This document shows positions 24,468 to 32,777 of a stretch of 34,483 nucleotides of DNA, piece by piece. The notes below the pieces were generated by a model. It was not told where the DNA came from, did no database searches, and saw only the letters and a list, made by a program, of their open reading frames with translations. The translations under genes were made by a program, and so were the position numbers. Within the stretch, counting starts at the first letter, position 1, and every line of letters starts with the position of its first letter. This stretch comes from an uncultured Sinobacteraceae bacterium (lineage in GTDB: Bacteria > Pseudomonadota > Gammaproteobacteria > Steroidobacterales > Steroidobacteraceae): positions 1-34,483 of the forward strand of contig CALEKY010000172.1 in assembly GCA_937902995.1 (NCBI GenBank), written 5' to 3'.

Positions 24468-25157
24468 TCACCGGCTCGCCGCCAGCAACTTCTGCTGATG
24501 CGGAGCCCGGAAGAACTGGCGTAGCTCCGCGACCCATGCTTCCGGTCGAGAGCGGCGCCGTCTGAGGAACCGTTCGTCGAGGCTGCGGCAATAGCGGGCT
24601 GCATGTCGGTTCGCTTCCTCGTAGCGTCGTCGCACCTCGGGATCCAACTGCGGCACGAAGCTCACGCGATCGAACATCGCGGCGTGCAGCGCATGCGGAA
24701 ATTCGCCGCCGCGTTGCTGCATGAGGAGTGCAAGCGCGCTGGCGTACTTGTCTACTTCGGCCTGCAGCTCGAGCTCGAGCAGCGATACGCCGCGGCCGCG
24801 GCTCAGGCTCCAAAGCAAATAGTGGAAATGGCTGACGCCCTCGAGCGCGGTGCAGAAATCCTGCAGGTTCTGTTCGCTCAGCGACTCGAGCGGATCGTGC
24901 TGCGACAGACGCTCCAACACTGCGCGTTCGATGAACAGGCCCACGCTCACACCGTCGTCGCCAGGAACGATGAATACATGCTCGTCGCTGACGTTCGCCG
25001 CCTCGTGACCGAGAAGGCGTTCGAGCTGCCGGCGATCCGAGACGAGAAACTCCTGCGCCTGATGCTCGATGTGAACATCGTACAGCCGAGCGAGCAAGCT
25101 CTGCATCCGGCTAAGAATCGTCGGACCCCTGGTTTGCGATTCGAGGCCGGCGGGCAT
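24468..25157 (-). CDS. Unknown 229-aa protein, second gene of a pair
   Basis: I do not recognise this protein. It has no signal peptide or membrane segment. It is largely helical: TRGPTILSRMQSLLARLYDVHIEHQAQEFLVSDRRQLERLL (9-49), then a strand-like EHVFIVPGDDGVSVGLFIERAVLERL. FCTALEGVSHFHYLLWSLSRGRGVSLLELELQAEVDKYASAL (about 105-147) is the most family-like block. The C-terminus is basic (RRRYEEANRHAARYCRSLDERFLRRRR). The ATG has GGGGG about nine bases upstream. Only 12 bp separate it from the preceding unknown gene, so they form an operon and probably act together. Its stop adjoins a heptamer element. Confidence 0.75.
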   Translation of the reverse strand: MPAGLESQTRGPTILSRMQSLLARLYDVHIEHQAQEFLVSDRRQLERLLGHEAANVSDEHVFIVPGDDGVSVGLFIERAVLERLSQHDPLESLSEQNLQDFCTALEGVSHFHYLLWSLSRGRGVSLLELELQAEVDKYASALALLMQQRGGEFPHALHAAMFDRVSFVPQLDPEVRRRYEEANRHAARYCRSLDERFLRRRRSRPEAWVAELRQFFRAPHQQKLLAASR

Positions 25158-25169
25158 TGGCGACCCCCG

Positions 25170-25796
25170 TCATTGAGGCCGTGCGCGTGCAGCAATGGGC
25201 TCGACGCCGAGACGGCGCAGAATCGAGTACGCTCGCGGACTGCCGGTCTTCATCCAGATTTCGTACAGACGCAAGATGTCCTTGTCGCTGTGCTCGTAGG
25301 CCATTTCGGCGACATCGTTGAGCACATCGACTAGGCGCTGAAACTTTTGCGCCAGCTCGAGGAACACGGCCGCAATCGCCTGCCCGCGCCATGAGCCGCG
25401 CATCGATTCGGCAAGCGTCCCGTAGGCGCGTCCACCCATGGCAATGTGGTAATCGATATCGACCAACTTGCGCGCAAAGCTCTGGGCGAAGAACCCGGCG
25501 ATGAACAGCGACACATCGCCCAATCGGCGCAGCGCCTGATCGCGAAGATGAGAGCTCGGCGCATCGAATGCATCGGCGAGCATGTGAGCGAGCGGTTTGA
25601 GCCTCACGCCTTCCGCCGTCCGCTCGTAGAGCTCATCCGAGCGGGCGAACATCGTGAGTACGTTCACGACGTAGTGCTCGGTATGGTCGTCGACATCGAC
25701 GTGCTGATTGCGCAAGGCCGTCTGCACGGATTCATGGAAGAACTCGCGCAGGTTCGTCACCGCCACTAGCGACTTTACTTCTCTGCCTTCCTCCAT
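25170..25796 (-). CDS. Unknown 208-aa protein, first gene of a pair
   Basis: I do not recognise a named family. The ATG at 25796 has GAAGAGG nine bases upstream. The product is a mostly helical soluble protein: LREFFHESVQTALRNQHVDVDDHTEHYVVNVLTMFARSDEL at 14-54, then LRDQALRRLGDVSLFIAGFFAQSFARKLVDIDYHIAMGGRAYG and FLELAQKFQRLVDVLNDVAEMAYEH. The FIAGFFAQSF part is hydrophobic but too polar at its edges for a clear membrane segment. It is followed after 12 bp by the second unknown gene. The regular spacing of His and Asp residues (HTEHYV, DIDYHIA) could bind metal, but this is conjecture. Confidence 0.75.
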   Translation of the reverse strand: MEEGREVKSLVAVTNLREFFHESVQTALRNQHVDVDDHTEHYVVNVLTMFARSDELYERTAEGVRLKPLAHMLADAFDAPSSHLRDQALRRLGDVSLFIAGFFAQSFARKLVDIDYHIAMGGRAYGTLAESMRGSWRGQAIAAVFLELAQKFQRLVDVLNDVAEMAYEHSDKDILRLYEIWMKTGSPRAYSILRRLGVEPIAARARPQ

Positions 25797-26105
25797 CGTT
25801 CGACACCTCTTCACCGGCCTTCGTCCGTTGAAGAACTACAAGCTCTCCTCGCGCGCTTCGCGGCCTTGCATCGGCCTCCTTCGTTTAGATCCGCACGTGA
25901 AGATCGCAGTTCCGATACGAGCGAGACATAGGTTCCGCGATTCGCGCGAAGCGTCTGTGCGCTAGCTAGCAGAAAAGCACATTTGCGGTGTCGTGCAAAA
26001 TTAGCAATCGGATGAGGTGAGTGCTGCTAAGGCTCAACGCTCAGCAACGGCACACAGAACGCACGAGCTACGTGCACTTCGCAATGTCGCCGCACCAAGA
26101 ACGCA
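25797..26105. other. Gene-free spacer upstream of the unknown pair
   Basis: This stretch lies between the start of the unknown pair and the terminator of the second RRM gene. It must hold the pair's promoter, but I cannot pick a convincing -35/-10 set. It is less GC-rich around 25970-26020. I see no small gene, RNA gene or heptamer array in it. Confidence 0.4.
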
Positions 26106-26139
26106 AAGACCCCGCGGCACTTGCGTGCCGCGGGGTCTT
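26106..26139 (-). terminator. Strong bidirectional-looking terminator of the second RRM gene
   Basis: AAGACCCCGCGGCAC (26106-26120) pairs perfectly with GTGCCGCGGGGTCTT (26125-26139) around TTGC, giving a 15-bp stem. The minus-strand RRM gene ends 33 bp away. The T-stretch is short on either side (TCTTTG on the minus strand, TCTTCTTTC on the plus strand). Confidence 0.8.
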
Positions 26140-26172
26140 CTTTCGGCTGCGTTACTCTAGAACGCGAACGCG

Positions 26173-26466
26173 TTACCAGCGACCGCCACCGCCGCCCGAG
26201 CGCGGACCACGACCACCGCCACCTTGGCGTTCCTGCGCTTCGTTCACGCGCAGCGGGCGACCGCCCATCTCCTTACCATTCAACGATTGAATGGCTCGTT
26301 GAGCATCGGCGCGCGGCATCTCCACGAACCCAAAGCCGCGAGGACGGCCCGTTTCGCGATCGTTGATGAGCGCGACGGACTCCACGGTGCCGTGTTGCTC
26401 GAACAGCTGGCGCACCTGGCTCTCGTCAGCCGAAAACGGCAGGTTACCCACGTAGATCTTCGTCAT
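26173..26466 (-). CDS. Small RRM RNA-binding protein with glycine-rich tail (second copy)
   Basis: This 97-aa single RRM protein has the same layout as the copy at 20204: RNP2 IYVGNL (4-9), RNP1 RPRGFGFVEM (41-50), and closely similar residues throughout the domain. It differs in its tail (about 80-97), which is glycine/arginine-rich (GGGGRG, SGGGGGRW), the more usual form for cold-inducible RNA-binding proteins. It has its own promoter about 235 bp upstream and a strong terminator. The ribosome-binding site is weak (AAGTGAG, too far from the ATG), which together with the long leader suggests structural control of translation. Role: RNA chaperone, probably in cold or stress adaptation (inferred from family). 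Confidence 0.93.
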   Translation of the reverse strand: MTKIYVGNLPFSADESQVRQLFEQHGTVESVALINDRETGRPRGFGFVEMPRADAQRAIQSLNGKEMGGRPLRVNEAQERQGGGGRGPRSGGGGGRW

Positions 26467-26577
26467 AAAAATGCAATCTCACTTCAGAAAAAGCCTCGAG
26501 CGCGAAACGTCATGCGATCGGCACTACGAGGCCTGGTTCAAACAAGGGCTGTCCCGCTAGCCGAATCGGCGTTGCAG

Positions 26578-26592
26578 TAGGCCCCAGGCCTA
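26578..26592 (-). other. Leader hairpin of the second RRM gene
   Basis: TAGGCC (26578-26583) pairs with GGCCTA (26587-26592) around a 3-nt loop, within the predicted ~228-nt leader. The rest of 26467-26700 has no gene and no heptamer array. Confidence 0.4.
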
Positions 26593-26700
26593 ACGTTCGC
26601 GGTCTCGTCGGATTTTTCAGAAGTTGGCCGATCGGAAGGTCATCAATGACCCGGCTGGCCAAGCCAGAGAAAAAAGCAGGCAAGGGCAACGAACGCGCGC

Positions 26701-26729
26701 AATCTATCCTATGCGGAAAATGAAGGCAA
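26701..26729 (-). promoter_or_regulatory. Sigma-70 promoter of the second RRM gene
   Basis: On the minus strand TTGCCT (26729-26724) and TAGATT (26706-26701) are 17 bp apart. Transcription would begin near 26694 and leave a leader of about 228 nt before the ATG at 26466. The first RRM gene has a promoter with the same spacing and a similar leader length. Confidence 0.5.
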
Positions 26730-26737
26730 ATGCCGCG

Positions 26738-26757
26738 AAAGCCGGCCTCTGACCGGC
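26738..26757 (-). terminator. Weak terminator after the HAD gene
   Basis: On the minus strand GCCGGTC pairs with GGCCGGC around AGA (one G-T pair) and is followed by TTT. It lies 45 bp beyond the HAD stop and just ahead of the RRM promoter, so it would separate the two transcripts. Confidence 0.5.
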
Positions 26758-26802
26758 AAGGGCATGCGCAATCCGTGGCTGCGGTCTTGACGGAGCAACA
26801 GG

Positions 26803-27498
26803 CTAGTCGCGTTGCGTCAGCGCGACCAAATCATCCAGGGAGGCGATCGCTTGCAACGGAGGCTCCAGGTCATCCGGCCATGCGGCGCCGGTCCGGTTGA
26901 TCCAGACGGGATGCATGCCGGCGCGACGCGCTCCGACGACGTCCAGCAGCGGGTCGTCCCCCACATAGATCACTTCATGGGGCTCCAGTCCGGTCCCCTC
27001 GATGGCCTTTTGGAAGATGACCGGATCGGGCTTGGCCGCCCCTACATCGCGAGCCGCCACGCTGCGTTCGAACAAGTGCCCGATACCGATCTTGCGCAAG
27101 TCCGCGTTGCCGTTGCTGGCCGCAAACAGCCGAAACCGCTGGCGGAGCGTCTCGAGCGCGGGCAGAACCTCGTCGTACAACGTCACTTCGTTGCGCACAC
27201 GGATGAAGACCTCGAAGGCCTCTTCGGCCAAACACTCCGGGTACGCATGCATCTCCGCGAGTTTGCGCAGCGATTGTTTGCGCAGGAACGTGAAATCATG
27301 ACGCATCTGCGGAAATTCGTGCGCTACGGCATCGCGCACCTCTCGCAGCGCCTCGACGGTCAGGTTCGCGACCGTCTTCGGGTAGCGCTCGGCGAGGAAA
27401 TCGTACATGGCGCGCTCGGCTCGCATGATGACCGGCCACACGTCCCACAACGTGTTGTCCAGGTCGAAGCAGATGGCGCGAATTCGGGTCAGCGGCAT
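26803..27498 (-). CDS. HAD-superfamily hydrolase (YigB-like phosphatase)
   Basis: This 231-aa cytoplasmic phosphatase of HAD subfamily I has all four motifs. Motif I is FDLDNTLWD (Asp12 nucleophile, Asp14 acid), motif II is FAASNGN, motif III is the Lys in GAAKPDP, and motif IV is VGDDPLLDVVGA. The helical cap lies between about 20 and 100. YigB relatives dephosphorylate FMN or small phosphometabolites; the substrate here is not determined. It lies 57 bp downstream of metZ on the same strand and is probably in its operon, with a weak terminator after it. Confidence 0.92.
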   Translation of the reverse strand: MPLTRIRAICFDLDNTLWDVWPVIMRAERAMYDFLAERYPKTVANLTVEALREVRDAVAHEFPQMRHDFTFLRKQSLRKLAEMHAYPECLAEEAFEVFIRVRNEVTLYDEVLPALETLRQRFRLFAASNGNADLRKIGIGHLFERSVAARDVGAAKPDPVIFQKAIEGTGLEPHEVIYVGDDPLLDVVGARRAGMHPVWINRTGAAWPDDLEPPLQAIASLDDLVALTQRD

Positions 27499-27555
27499 TC
27501 GGCAGGAATGGAATCGGCGGACGTCATTGCAAGGATATGCGAGGACGCGTGCGGC

Positions 27556-28740
27556 TCACGCACGCCGCACGGCTTGCAGGCCGCGCTCGACATCCGCTTT
27601 GAGATCGTCGATGTGCTCGAGGCCGACGGCGATGCGCAACAGGCCTTCGGTGATCCCGGCTCTCTCGCGCTCCTCGGGCGTGATCCGAGAATGCGTCGTC
27701 GTGGCCGGATGGGTGATCGTCGTTTTCGCATCGCCGAGGTTCGCCGTGATCGACATGAGCTTCAGCGCATCGATGAAGGCCCAGGCGCCGCGCCGCTCCT
27801 TCTCGACCTCGAATGCAACGATACCGCCGTGCCCGCTTTGCTGACGGCAGGCAAGCTCATGGCCCGGATGCGACTCGAGACCGCCGTAATATACCTTGAG
27901 AACCCCGGGCTGTTGCTCGAGCCACCGCGCCAGCGCCAAGGCCGCCTCGGAATGCGCCCGCATGCGTAGCTCGAGCGTTTCGAGCCCTTTCACGAACACC
28001 CAGGCGTTGAACGGGCTCATGCTCGGTCCGGCCGTCCGAAGAAAACCGAACACTTCCCGACCCACCAACTCTGCGCTCCCTACGACCGCACCGCCGACAC
28101 AACGACCTTGGCCATCGAGGTACTTGGTCGCCGAATGAATCACGAGGTCCGCACCGAGCGAGAGCGGCTTCTGCAGCGCCGGCGTACAGAAACAGTTGTC
28201 CACCGCCAGTAGCACACCATGCGCGTGAGCAATGTCGGCAATGGCGCGAATGTCGGCAATCACGGATAGGGGATTCGACGGCGTCTCGAGCAGGAACAAA
28301 CGAGTATTCGGCTTGACCGCGCGCGCCCAGGCATCGTTGTCGTCGGGCCGCACGTAGCTCACCTCGACGCCGAACTTGGTCATGTATCGGTTCAACAGGG
28401 CAATCGTCGAACCGAAGACGCTGTCCGAGCACACGATGTGGTCGCCGCATTTCAAGAGCGCCATACAAGTCGACAGGATGGCAGCCATGCCGGAGCTCGT
28501 CGCCACGCAAGCGGCACCGCCTTCGAGCGCAGCCAGCCGCTCCTCGAAACAACGGACGGTCGGATTCGTGAATCGGGAATAGATGTTGCCCTTGTCCGTC
28601 TCGGCAAACCGCGCAGCCGCCTCGGCCGCGTTGCGAAACACGAAGCTCGAGGTCGGAAAGATGGCCTCGGCGTGTTCGCCCTCATGGGTGCGCGACTGAC
28701 CGGTGCGGATCGCCAGCGTCGACAGGTGATATTCGGACAT
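27556..28740 (-). CDS. metZ: O-succinylhomoserine sulfhydrylase
   Basis: This is a 394-aa PLP enzyme of the Cys/Met metabolism family. It most likely makes homocysteine from O-succinylhomoserine and sulfide. The ATG at 28740 gives the standard start MSEYHLSTLAIRTGQ. The YSRFTNPT loop binds the cofactor phosphate, SSGMAAI lies at 82-88, and the PLP Lys206 is in SATKYLDGQGR. ETPSNP (152-157) binds the substrate carboxylate. The KYLDGQGRCVGG sequence is the MetZ form; cystathionine gamma-synthase and MetY are the alternatives. No clear Shine-Dalgarno is seen. It heads a probable two-gene operon with the HAD hydrolase and is divergent from the FIST gene. Confidence 0.92.
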   Translation of the reverse strand: MSEYHLSTLAIRTGQSRTHEGEHAEAIFPTSSFVFRNAAEAAARFAETDKGNIYSRFTNPTVRCFEERLAALEGGAACVATSSGMAAILSTCMALLKCGDHIVCSDSVFGSTIALLNRYMTKFGVEVSYVRPDDNDAWARAVKPNTRLFLLETPSNPLSVIADIRAIADIAHAHGVLLAVDNCFCTPALQKPLSLGADLVIHSATKYLDGQGRCVGGAVVGSAELVGREVFGFLRTAGPSMSPFNAWVFVKGLETLELRMRAHSEAALALARWLEQQPGVLKVYYGGLESHPGHELACRQQSGHGGIVAFEVEKERRGAWAFIDALKLMSITANLGDAKTTITHPATTTHSRITPEERERAGITEGLLRIAVGLEHIDDLKADVERGLQAVRRA

Positions 28741-28916
28741 CGGAAGGAGCAACAATGAAAAGGGCCGACAGTGTAAGGAATCTGGAAGGCAGTCGGCGAT
28801 AGGCGGTGCCGTTTCAGGCGTCATGCCGCGAGGCTCGCCGTAGAAGGCGCAACGGACTTTCCCGCAGCGCATGGCTAGAATCGATCGCCTGTGCCCTTCC
28901 GAACCGGATCAGCCGC

Positions 28917-30098
28917 ATGCGCTGGGCTTCTGCGATCGATACGGATTCGTCCTTGAGCTTCGCCATCGAGCGAGCCACCGAAAAGATCTTTACCGATCTC
29001 GATCGCCATGAGCCCGACCTGCTCTTCGTGTTCGTCAGCCAGCATCACGCCGCCCGTTTCGATGCGGTCTCGGAGCTGCTTCATCGGGAATTCGAGAACG
29101 CGTTCCTGTTCGGTTGCTGCGCGAGCGCCGTCATCGGCGCCGGGCGCGAGATCGAGGATCAACCGGCGATCTCTTTGATGGGCGCGACCTTGTCCGGCGT
29201 GAAGTTTCGAGGGCTGCATCTCGATGCGGCGCAAGTGCCGCCCGTCTTTGCAGCGTCGCGGATCTGGGAAGACACGGTTCACCTGACCGCCTCTCAGCAA
29301 CCTTCGTTTCTGATCCTTGTCGACCCGTTCAGTTTCGAAACCGAAGCGTTCGTACGCGGCCTCGATCGCGTGTTTCCGACTGCGGTCAAGGTCGGCGGTC
29401 TGGCGAGCGGGGCTCGGCAAGTCGGCGGCACGACGCTGTACCTCGGCAGACAGACGTATCGTTCGGGCGCCATCGTGTTGGCGCTCACCGGCGACATCGA
29501 AGTGGATGCGATCGTGGCGCAAGGCTGCCGTCCGATCGGCGATCCGATGTTCGTGACGAGCGCTCACGAGAATTTGATTCGCGAGATCGACGGTCATGCA
29601 CCGCGCGACGTTCTCGCGGATGTGTTCGAACGGTTGAGCCCGAGCGACCGAGACTTGTTCACCCAATCGCTGTTTCTCGGCATGGCGATGCGTGAAGCGA
29701 GCGAATTTGCTCCCGGCGACTTCTTGATCCGCAGTATTCTGGGGATCGACCCGCAATCCGGAGCGCTATGGGTCAACGCGCAAGTGCCGCCGAACAGCGT
29801 CGTGCAATTTCACGTGCGGGATGCGAATACATCTGCTCTGGACCTCGAACGCGCTCTCACCAGCTACCGGACCTCGCCTCATTTCGGCCGGACGACTGCC
29901 GCGCTGCTGTTCTCGTGCGCCGGCCGCGGCATGGGGCTGTACGGTCAAGCCGATCACGACAGCAATGCCTTCCGGCGTCTGATCGCCGACATCCCCCTCG
30001 GCGGGTTCTTTTGCGACGGCGAGATCGGACCCGTCCAGAACGCCACGTACGTGCACGGGTATACAAGCTCCTTTGCGGTGTTCCGGGAGCGCGGATGA
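28917..30098 (+). CDS. FIST domain sensor-type protein
   Basis: This is a protein of about 393 aa with FIST N (about 30-215) and FIST C (about 220-370) domains, a ligand-sensing unit thought to bind small molecules such as amino acids. Typical stretches are PDLLFVFVSQHHAARFDAV and FLFGCCASAVIGAGREIEDQPAISL. VKVGGLASG and GAIVLALTGDIEVDAIVAQGCRPIG mark the end of the N domain and the start of FIST_C, and the C domain ends in ALLFSCAGRG and GGFFCDGEIGPV. The ATG at 28917 is chosen by family fit; the open frame extends 37 codons upstream with unconvincing sequence. No kinase, cyclase or methyl-accepting domain is fused, and the next gene is a peptidase, so the output is unknown. Confidence 0.92.
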   Translation: MRWASAIDTDSSLSFAIERATEKIFTDLDRHEPDLLFVFVSQHHAARFDAVSELLHREFENAFLFGCCASAVIGAGREIEDQPAISLMGATLSGVKFRGLHLDAAQVPPVFAASRIWEDTVHLTASQQPSFLILVDPFSFETEAFVRGLDRVFPTAVKVGGLASGARQVGGTTLYLGRQTYRSGAIVLALTGDIEVDAIVAQGCRPIGDPMFVTSAHENLIREIDGHAPRDVLADVFERLSPSDRDLFTQSLFLGMAMREASEFAPGDFLIRSILGIDPQSGALWVNAQVPPNSVVQFHVRDANTSALDLERALTSYRTSPHFGRTTAALLFSCAGRGMGLYGQADHDSNAFRRLIADIPLGGFFCDGEIGPVQNATYVHGYTSSFAVFRERG

Positions 30099-30225
30099 GA
30101 AGCGGCCACGGCACAGGCTCTGGTCGGAACGAACACACTTGGTTGTTGGCGTGCAGCCACGAGCCCGCGGATAACGCTACGATAGCGGCCTTCTACGACC
30201 CTACTCGCACTGGAGTCCGCGCTCG

Positions 30226-32280
30226 ATGCTTCGTCTGGCCGCCCTACTCATTGCCTGCTTGTTCGTCCTGCAACCCGCCGCGTTTGCCCAAGACAAGCGT
30301 CCATTCACCGTTCACGACTTGGTGCAGCTCAAGCGCCTTTCGGAGCCGGCACTGTCGCCCGACGGACGCACGGTCGTGTTCACGCTGCGCGAAACGGATC
30401 TCGAAGCGAACCGCGGACGCACCGATCTATGGGCACTCGACATCGCGACGAAGGGCGCGATGCCACGCCGACTGACCAGCCATCCCGCGAACGACAGCAG
30501 CCCGCAATGGTCGTCGGACGGGCGATACATCTATTTCTTGTCTACCCGCAGCGGATCGAGCCAGGTGTGGCGCTTGAACCTGGGCGGCGGCGAAGCCGAA
30601 CAGGTCACGAACCTCCCGCTCGACGTCGGCTCGTTCAAACTCGCACCCAACGACGCGACGTTGGCCTTCACCGTCGAAGTGTTTCCGGATTGCGAAGACT
30701 TCGCATGCACCCGTGCGCGGCTGGAAAACAAGAAGCAGTCGAAACAGACCGGCATGACGCACGACCGCTTGTTCGTGCGACATTGGGACACTTGGGCCGA
30801 CGGCCGCGTCTCCAAGCTGTTCGCCTACACGTTGCGCAACGGACGCATCGATGGCGAAGCGATCGCGCTCAGCGGCTCGCTCGATGCCGATGTTCCATCG
30901 AAACCCTTCGGCGGTGCCGACGAGTACACGTTCTCGCCCGACGGATCCAGAGTCGTCTTCTCGACGAAACTCAAGGGCAGCGAGGAAGCGTGGTCGACGA
31001 ACTTCGATTTGTACGAGGTTTCCATCGAGGGCGGCGAACCGCGCAATCTCACCGCTGACAATCCGGCGTGGGACACGCAACCCGTGTTCTCACCCGACGG
31101 CACGCAGCTCGCCTGGCGAGCAATGTCGCGTCCCGGATTCGAGTCCGACCGCTTCCGCATCGTCGTTCTGGATACGAAGACCGGCGAACGGCGCGACTTG
31201 ACCGAAGAGTGGGACCGCTCGGTGAGCACCATCGCCTTCTCGAGAGACGGCAAGACGATTTACGCGACCGCCGACCATTTCGGTCAGCATCCGCTGTGGG
31301 CCATCGACGTGAAGACCGGCAAGCCGACGATGCTCACGGGCCCAGGGCGCGTCGATTCGTTCTCGGTCGGCGAACGCGAGATCGTGTTCGGACTCGCCTC
31401 CCTCAAATCGCCTGTCGAGCTGCAGGCGCTCACCATTCGCACCGGCGAGTTGCGCGAGCTCCCGCGCGTGAATGCCGATGCATTAGCGGACATCGAGTTC
31501 GGCGAACCGGAGCAATTCACATTCCTAGGTGCGAACGACGAGCAGGTGTACGCCTATGTCGTGAAACCCGCCGGTTTCGATCCGAAGCGTAAGTATCCGA
31601 TTGCGTTCATCGTGCACGGCGGACCGCAGGTCTCGTTCGCGAATGCCTGGAGCTATCGCTGGAATCCGCAGGTCTATGCCGGTGCCGGCTTTGCGGCAGT
31701 GTTCGTCGATTTTCACGGCTCGCCGGGATACGGCCAAGCATTCACGGACTCGATCAGCGGCGATTGGGGCGGTAAGCCGCTCGAAGATCTACAAAAAGGA
31801 CTGGCTGCCGCGCTCCAACGCTATCCGTGGCTCGATGCCGATCGGGCATGCGCCCTCGGCGCTTCCTACGGCGGCTACATGATGAATTGGATGGCCGGCA
31901 ACTGGTCCGAGCCGTTCAAGTGTTTCGTCACTCATGCCGGCATTTTCGACAACCGCGGCATGGCGTACTCGACCGAAGAGCTGTGGTTCGACGAATGGGA
32001 GAACCACGGTACGCAATTCGAGGTGCCCGAGAACTACGAGAAGCACAATCCCGTCAATCACGTCGCGAACTGGAACAAGCCCATGCTCGTGATCCACGGC
32101 CAGCTCGATTACCGAGTGCCCTACGCTCAAGGCATCTCGGCCTTCACAGCTCTGCAACGCCGCGGCATCCCGAGCCGGCTGTTGATCTTCCCCGACGAGA
32201 ATCACTGGGTCCTCAAACCGGCGAACAGCATTCAGTGGCACGAGGAAGTGCTGGCGTGGCTGAGGCGCTGGACGGATTGA
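30226..32280 (+). CDS. Exported S9 family prolyl oligopeptidase-type peptidase
   Basis: This 684-aa serine peptidase has a Sec signal (residues 1-21, ending AFA-Q), so it should be periplasmic or secreted. A seven-bladed beta-propeller (about 30-410) contains repeated LSPDG/FSPDG motifs. The catalytic alpha/beta domain follows (about 425-684), with the nucleophile motif GASYGGYM (Ser547), Asp628 in GQLDYRVP and His660 in DENHWVLKP. The layout is that of the acylaminoacyl-peptidase/dipeptidyl-peptidase-like S9C group (compare DPP5-like enzymes). It stands alone, 127 bp after the FIST gene, and ends at a heptamer element. Confidence 0.95.
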   Translation: MLRLAALLIACLFVLQPAAFAQDKRPFTVHDLVQLKRLSEPALSPDGRTVVFTLRETDLEANRGRTDLWALDIATKGAMPRRLTSHPANDSSPQWSSDGRYIYFLSTRSGSSQVWRLNLGGGEAEQVTNLPLDVGSFKLAPNDATLAFTVEVFPDCEDFACTRARLENKKQSKQTGMTHDRLFVRHWDTWADGRVSKLFAYTLRNGRIDGEAIALSGSLDADVPSKPFGGADEYTFSPDGSRVVFSTKLKGSEEAWSTNFDLYEVSIEGGEPRNLTADNPAWDTQPVFSPDGTQLAWRAMSRPGFESDRFRIVVLDTKTGERRDLTEEWDRSVSTIAFSRDGKTIYATADHFGQHPLWAIDVKTGKPTMLTGPGRVDSFSVGEREIVFGLASLKSPVELQALTIRTGELRELPRVNADALADIEFGEPEQFTFLGANDEQVYAYVVKPAGFDPKRKYPIAFIVHGGPQVSFANAWSYRWNPQVYAGAGFAAVFVDFHGSPGYGQAFTDSISGDWGGKPLEDLQKGLAAALQRYPWLDADRACALGASYGGYMMNWMAGNWSEPFKCFVTHAGIFDNRGMAYSTEELWFDEWENHGTQFEVPENYEKHNPVNHVANWNKPMLVIHGQLDYRVPYAQGISAFTALQRRGIPSRLLIFPDENHWVLKPANSIQWHEEVLAWLRRWTD

Positions 32281-32283
32281 GTC

Positions 32284-32381
32284 GTGATCCGTGATCCGTA
32301 AGTGAGTGGTGAGTAGTGAGTGGTGAGTGGTAGCTGCAGCGCAGCCGCCTTCGCTATCAACTATCCACTATCAACTATGAG
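32284..32381. repeat. Heptad element 8: GTGAGTG arm and CTATCAA arm
   Basis: The left arm begins with GTGATCC twice (32284-32297) and continues with GTGAGTG, GTGAGTA, GTGAGTG, GTGAGTG (32302-32329). The right arm (32354-32381) is CTATCAA, CTATCCA, CTATCAA, CTATGAG. The core between them has TGCAGCGCAGCC rather than GCGCGC blocks, so this is a variant element. The TAG stop of the XRE gene (32375-32377) is inside the right arm and the S9 peptidase stop is 3 bp from the left arm. Confidence 0.85.
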
Positions 32382-32644
32382 CGGGACGCCTTCGGTGTCC
32401 CGCTCTTTTCGTACTTGCCGGCAATCTCCTTTACTGCTCTCGCAGGATCGAGATCCAGGGCTCGAGCGATGGCGAGAAACTCGACGACATCGAGCCGGCG
32501 CTCGCCGCCTTCGTACTTGGCGACGAAGCTCTGCGGTCTGCCGAGACGATCCGCGAGCTGCTGTTGCGTGAGTCCGGCTTTTTCCCGCGCCGCCGCAAGT
32601 AGCGCAATCAGGCGGGCATGTTCGGCTGTGCGTAAGGATTTCAA
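32375..32644 (-). CDS. XRE-family helix-turn-helix regulator
   Basis: This is an 89-aa Cro/C1-type DNA-binding protein. The HTH spans about 12-70: LIALLAAAREKAGLTQQQLADRLGRPQSFVAKYEGGERRLDVVEFLAIARAL. Helix 2-3 is TQQQLADRLGRPQSFVAKYE. The start is TTG at 32644 with AGGAG nine bases upstream; no ATG or GTG fits. The short basic tail has no oligomerisation domain. It is transcribed away from the sigma-like gene across a spacer with a perfect palindrome over its own promoter, so autorepression is likely. Confidence 0.9.
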   Translation of the reverse strand: MKSLRTAEHARLIALLAAAREKAGLTQQQLADRLGRPQSFVAKYEGGERRLDVVEFLAIARALDLDPARAVKEIAGKYEKSGTPKASRS

Positions 32645-32672
32645 AGACCAGGGCTCCTGTCAGGGGCCCTTG

Positions 32673-32701
32673 TCTATAATCCTCATTTAGGATTATCCCA
32701 A
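32673..32701 (-). promoter_or_regulatory. Promoter of the XRE gene
   Basis: On the minus strand TTGGGA (32701-32696) and TATAGA (32678-32673) are 17 bp apart. Both palindromes described in the next entry overlap it. A plus-strand -10-like TAATAT (32709-32714) for the divergent gene has only a poor -35 partner. Confidence 0.55.
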
Positions 32702-32712
32702 TTTGGGATAAT
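32677..32712. promoter_or_regulatory. Overlapping palindromic operators between XRE and sigma-like genes
   Basis: TAATCCT-CATTT-AGGATTA occupies 32677-32695. It overlaps a perfect palindrome at 32692-32712 with 10-bp arms (ATTATCCCAA and TTGGGATAAT) around one T. A further half-site-like GGGATAA lies near 32724. The half-sites are related (AGGATTA, GGGATAA). They cover the XRE promoter and the probable start of the divergent transcript, as expected for XRE binding sites. Confidence 0.75.
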
Positions 32713-32777
32713 ATGTTCCCGGCGGGATAACCTCCTTGGGCTCGCCGCGATCATACCCCGAGCAACGGACAGTGCCG

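Noticed and set aside
28755..28802. 15-codon plus-strand ORF with a good ribosome-binding site (AAGGAG) in the metZ/FIST spacer
   Set aside because: It is too short to support from one sequence. It could be a leader peptide, but no attenuator structure follows.
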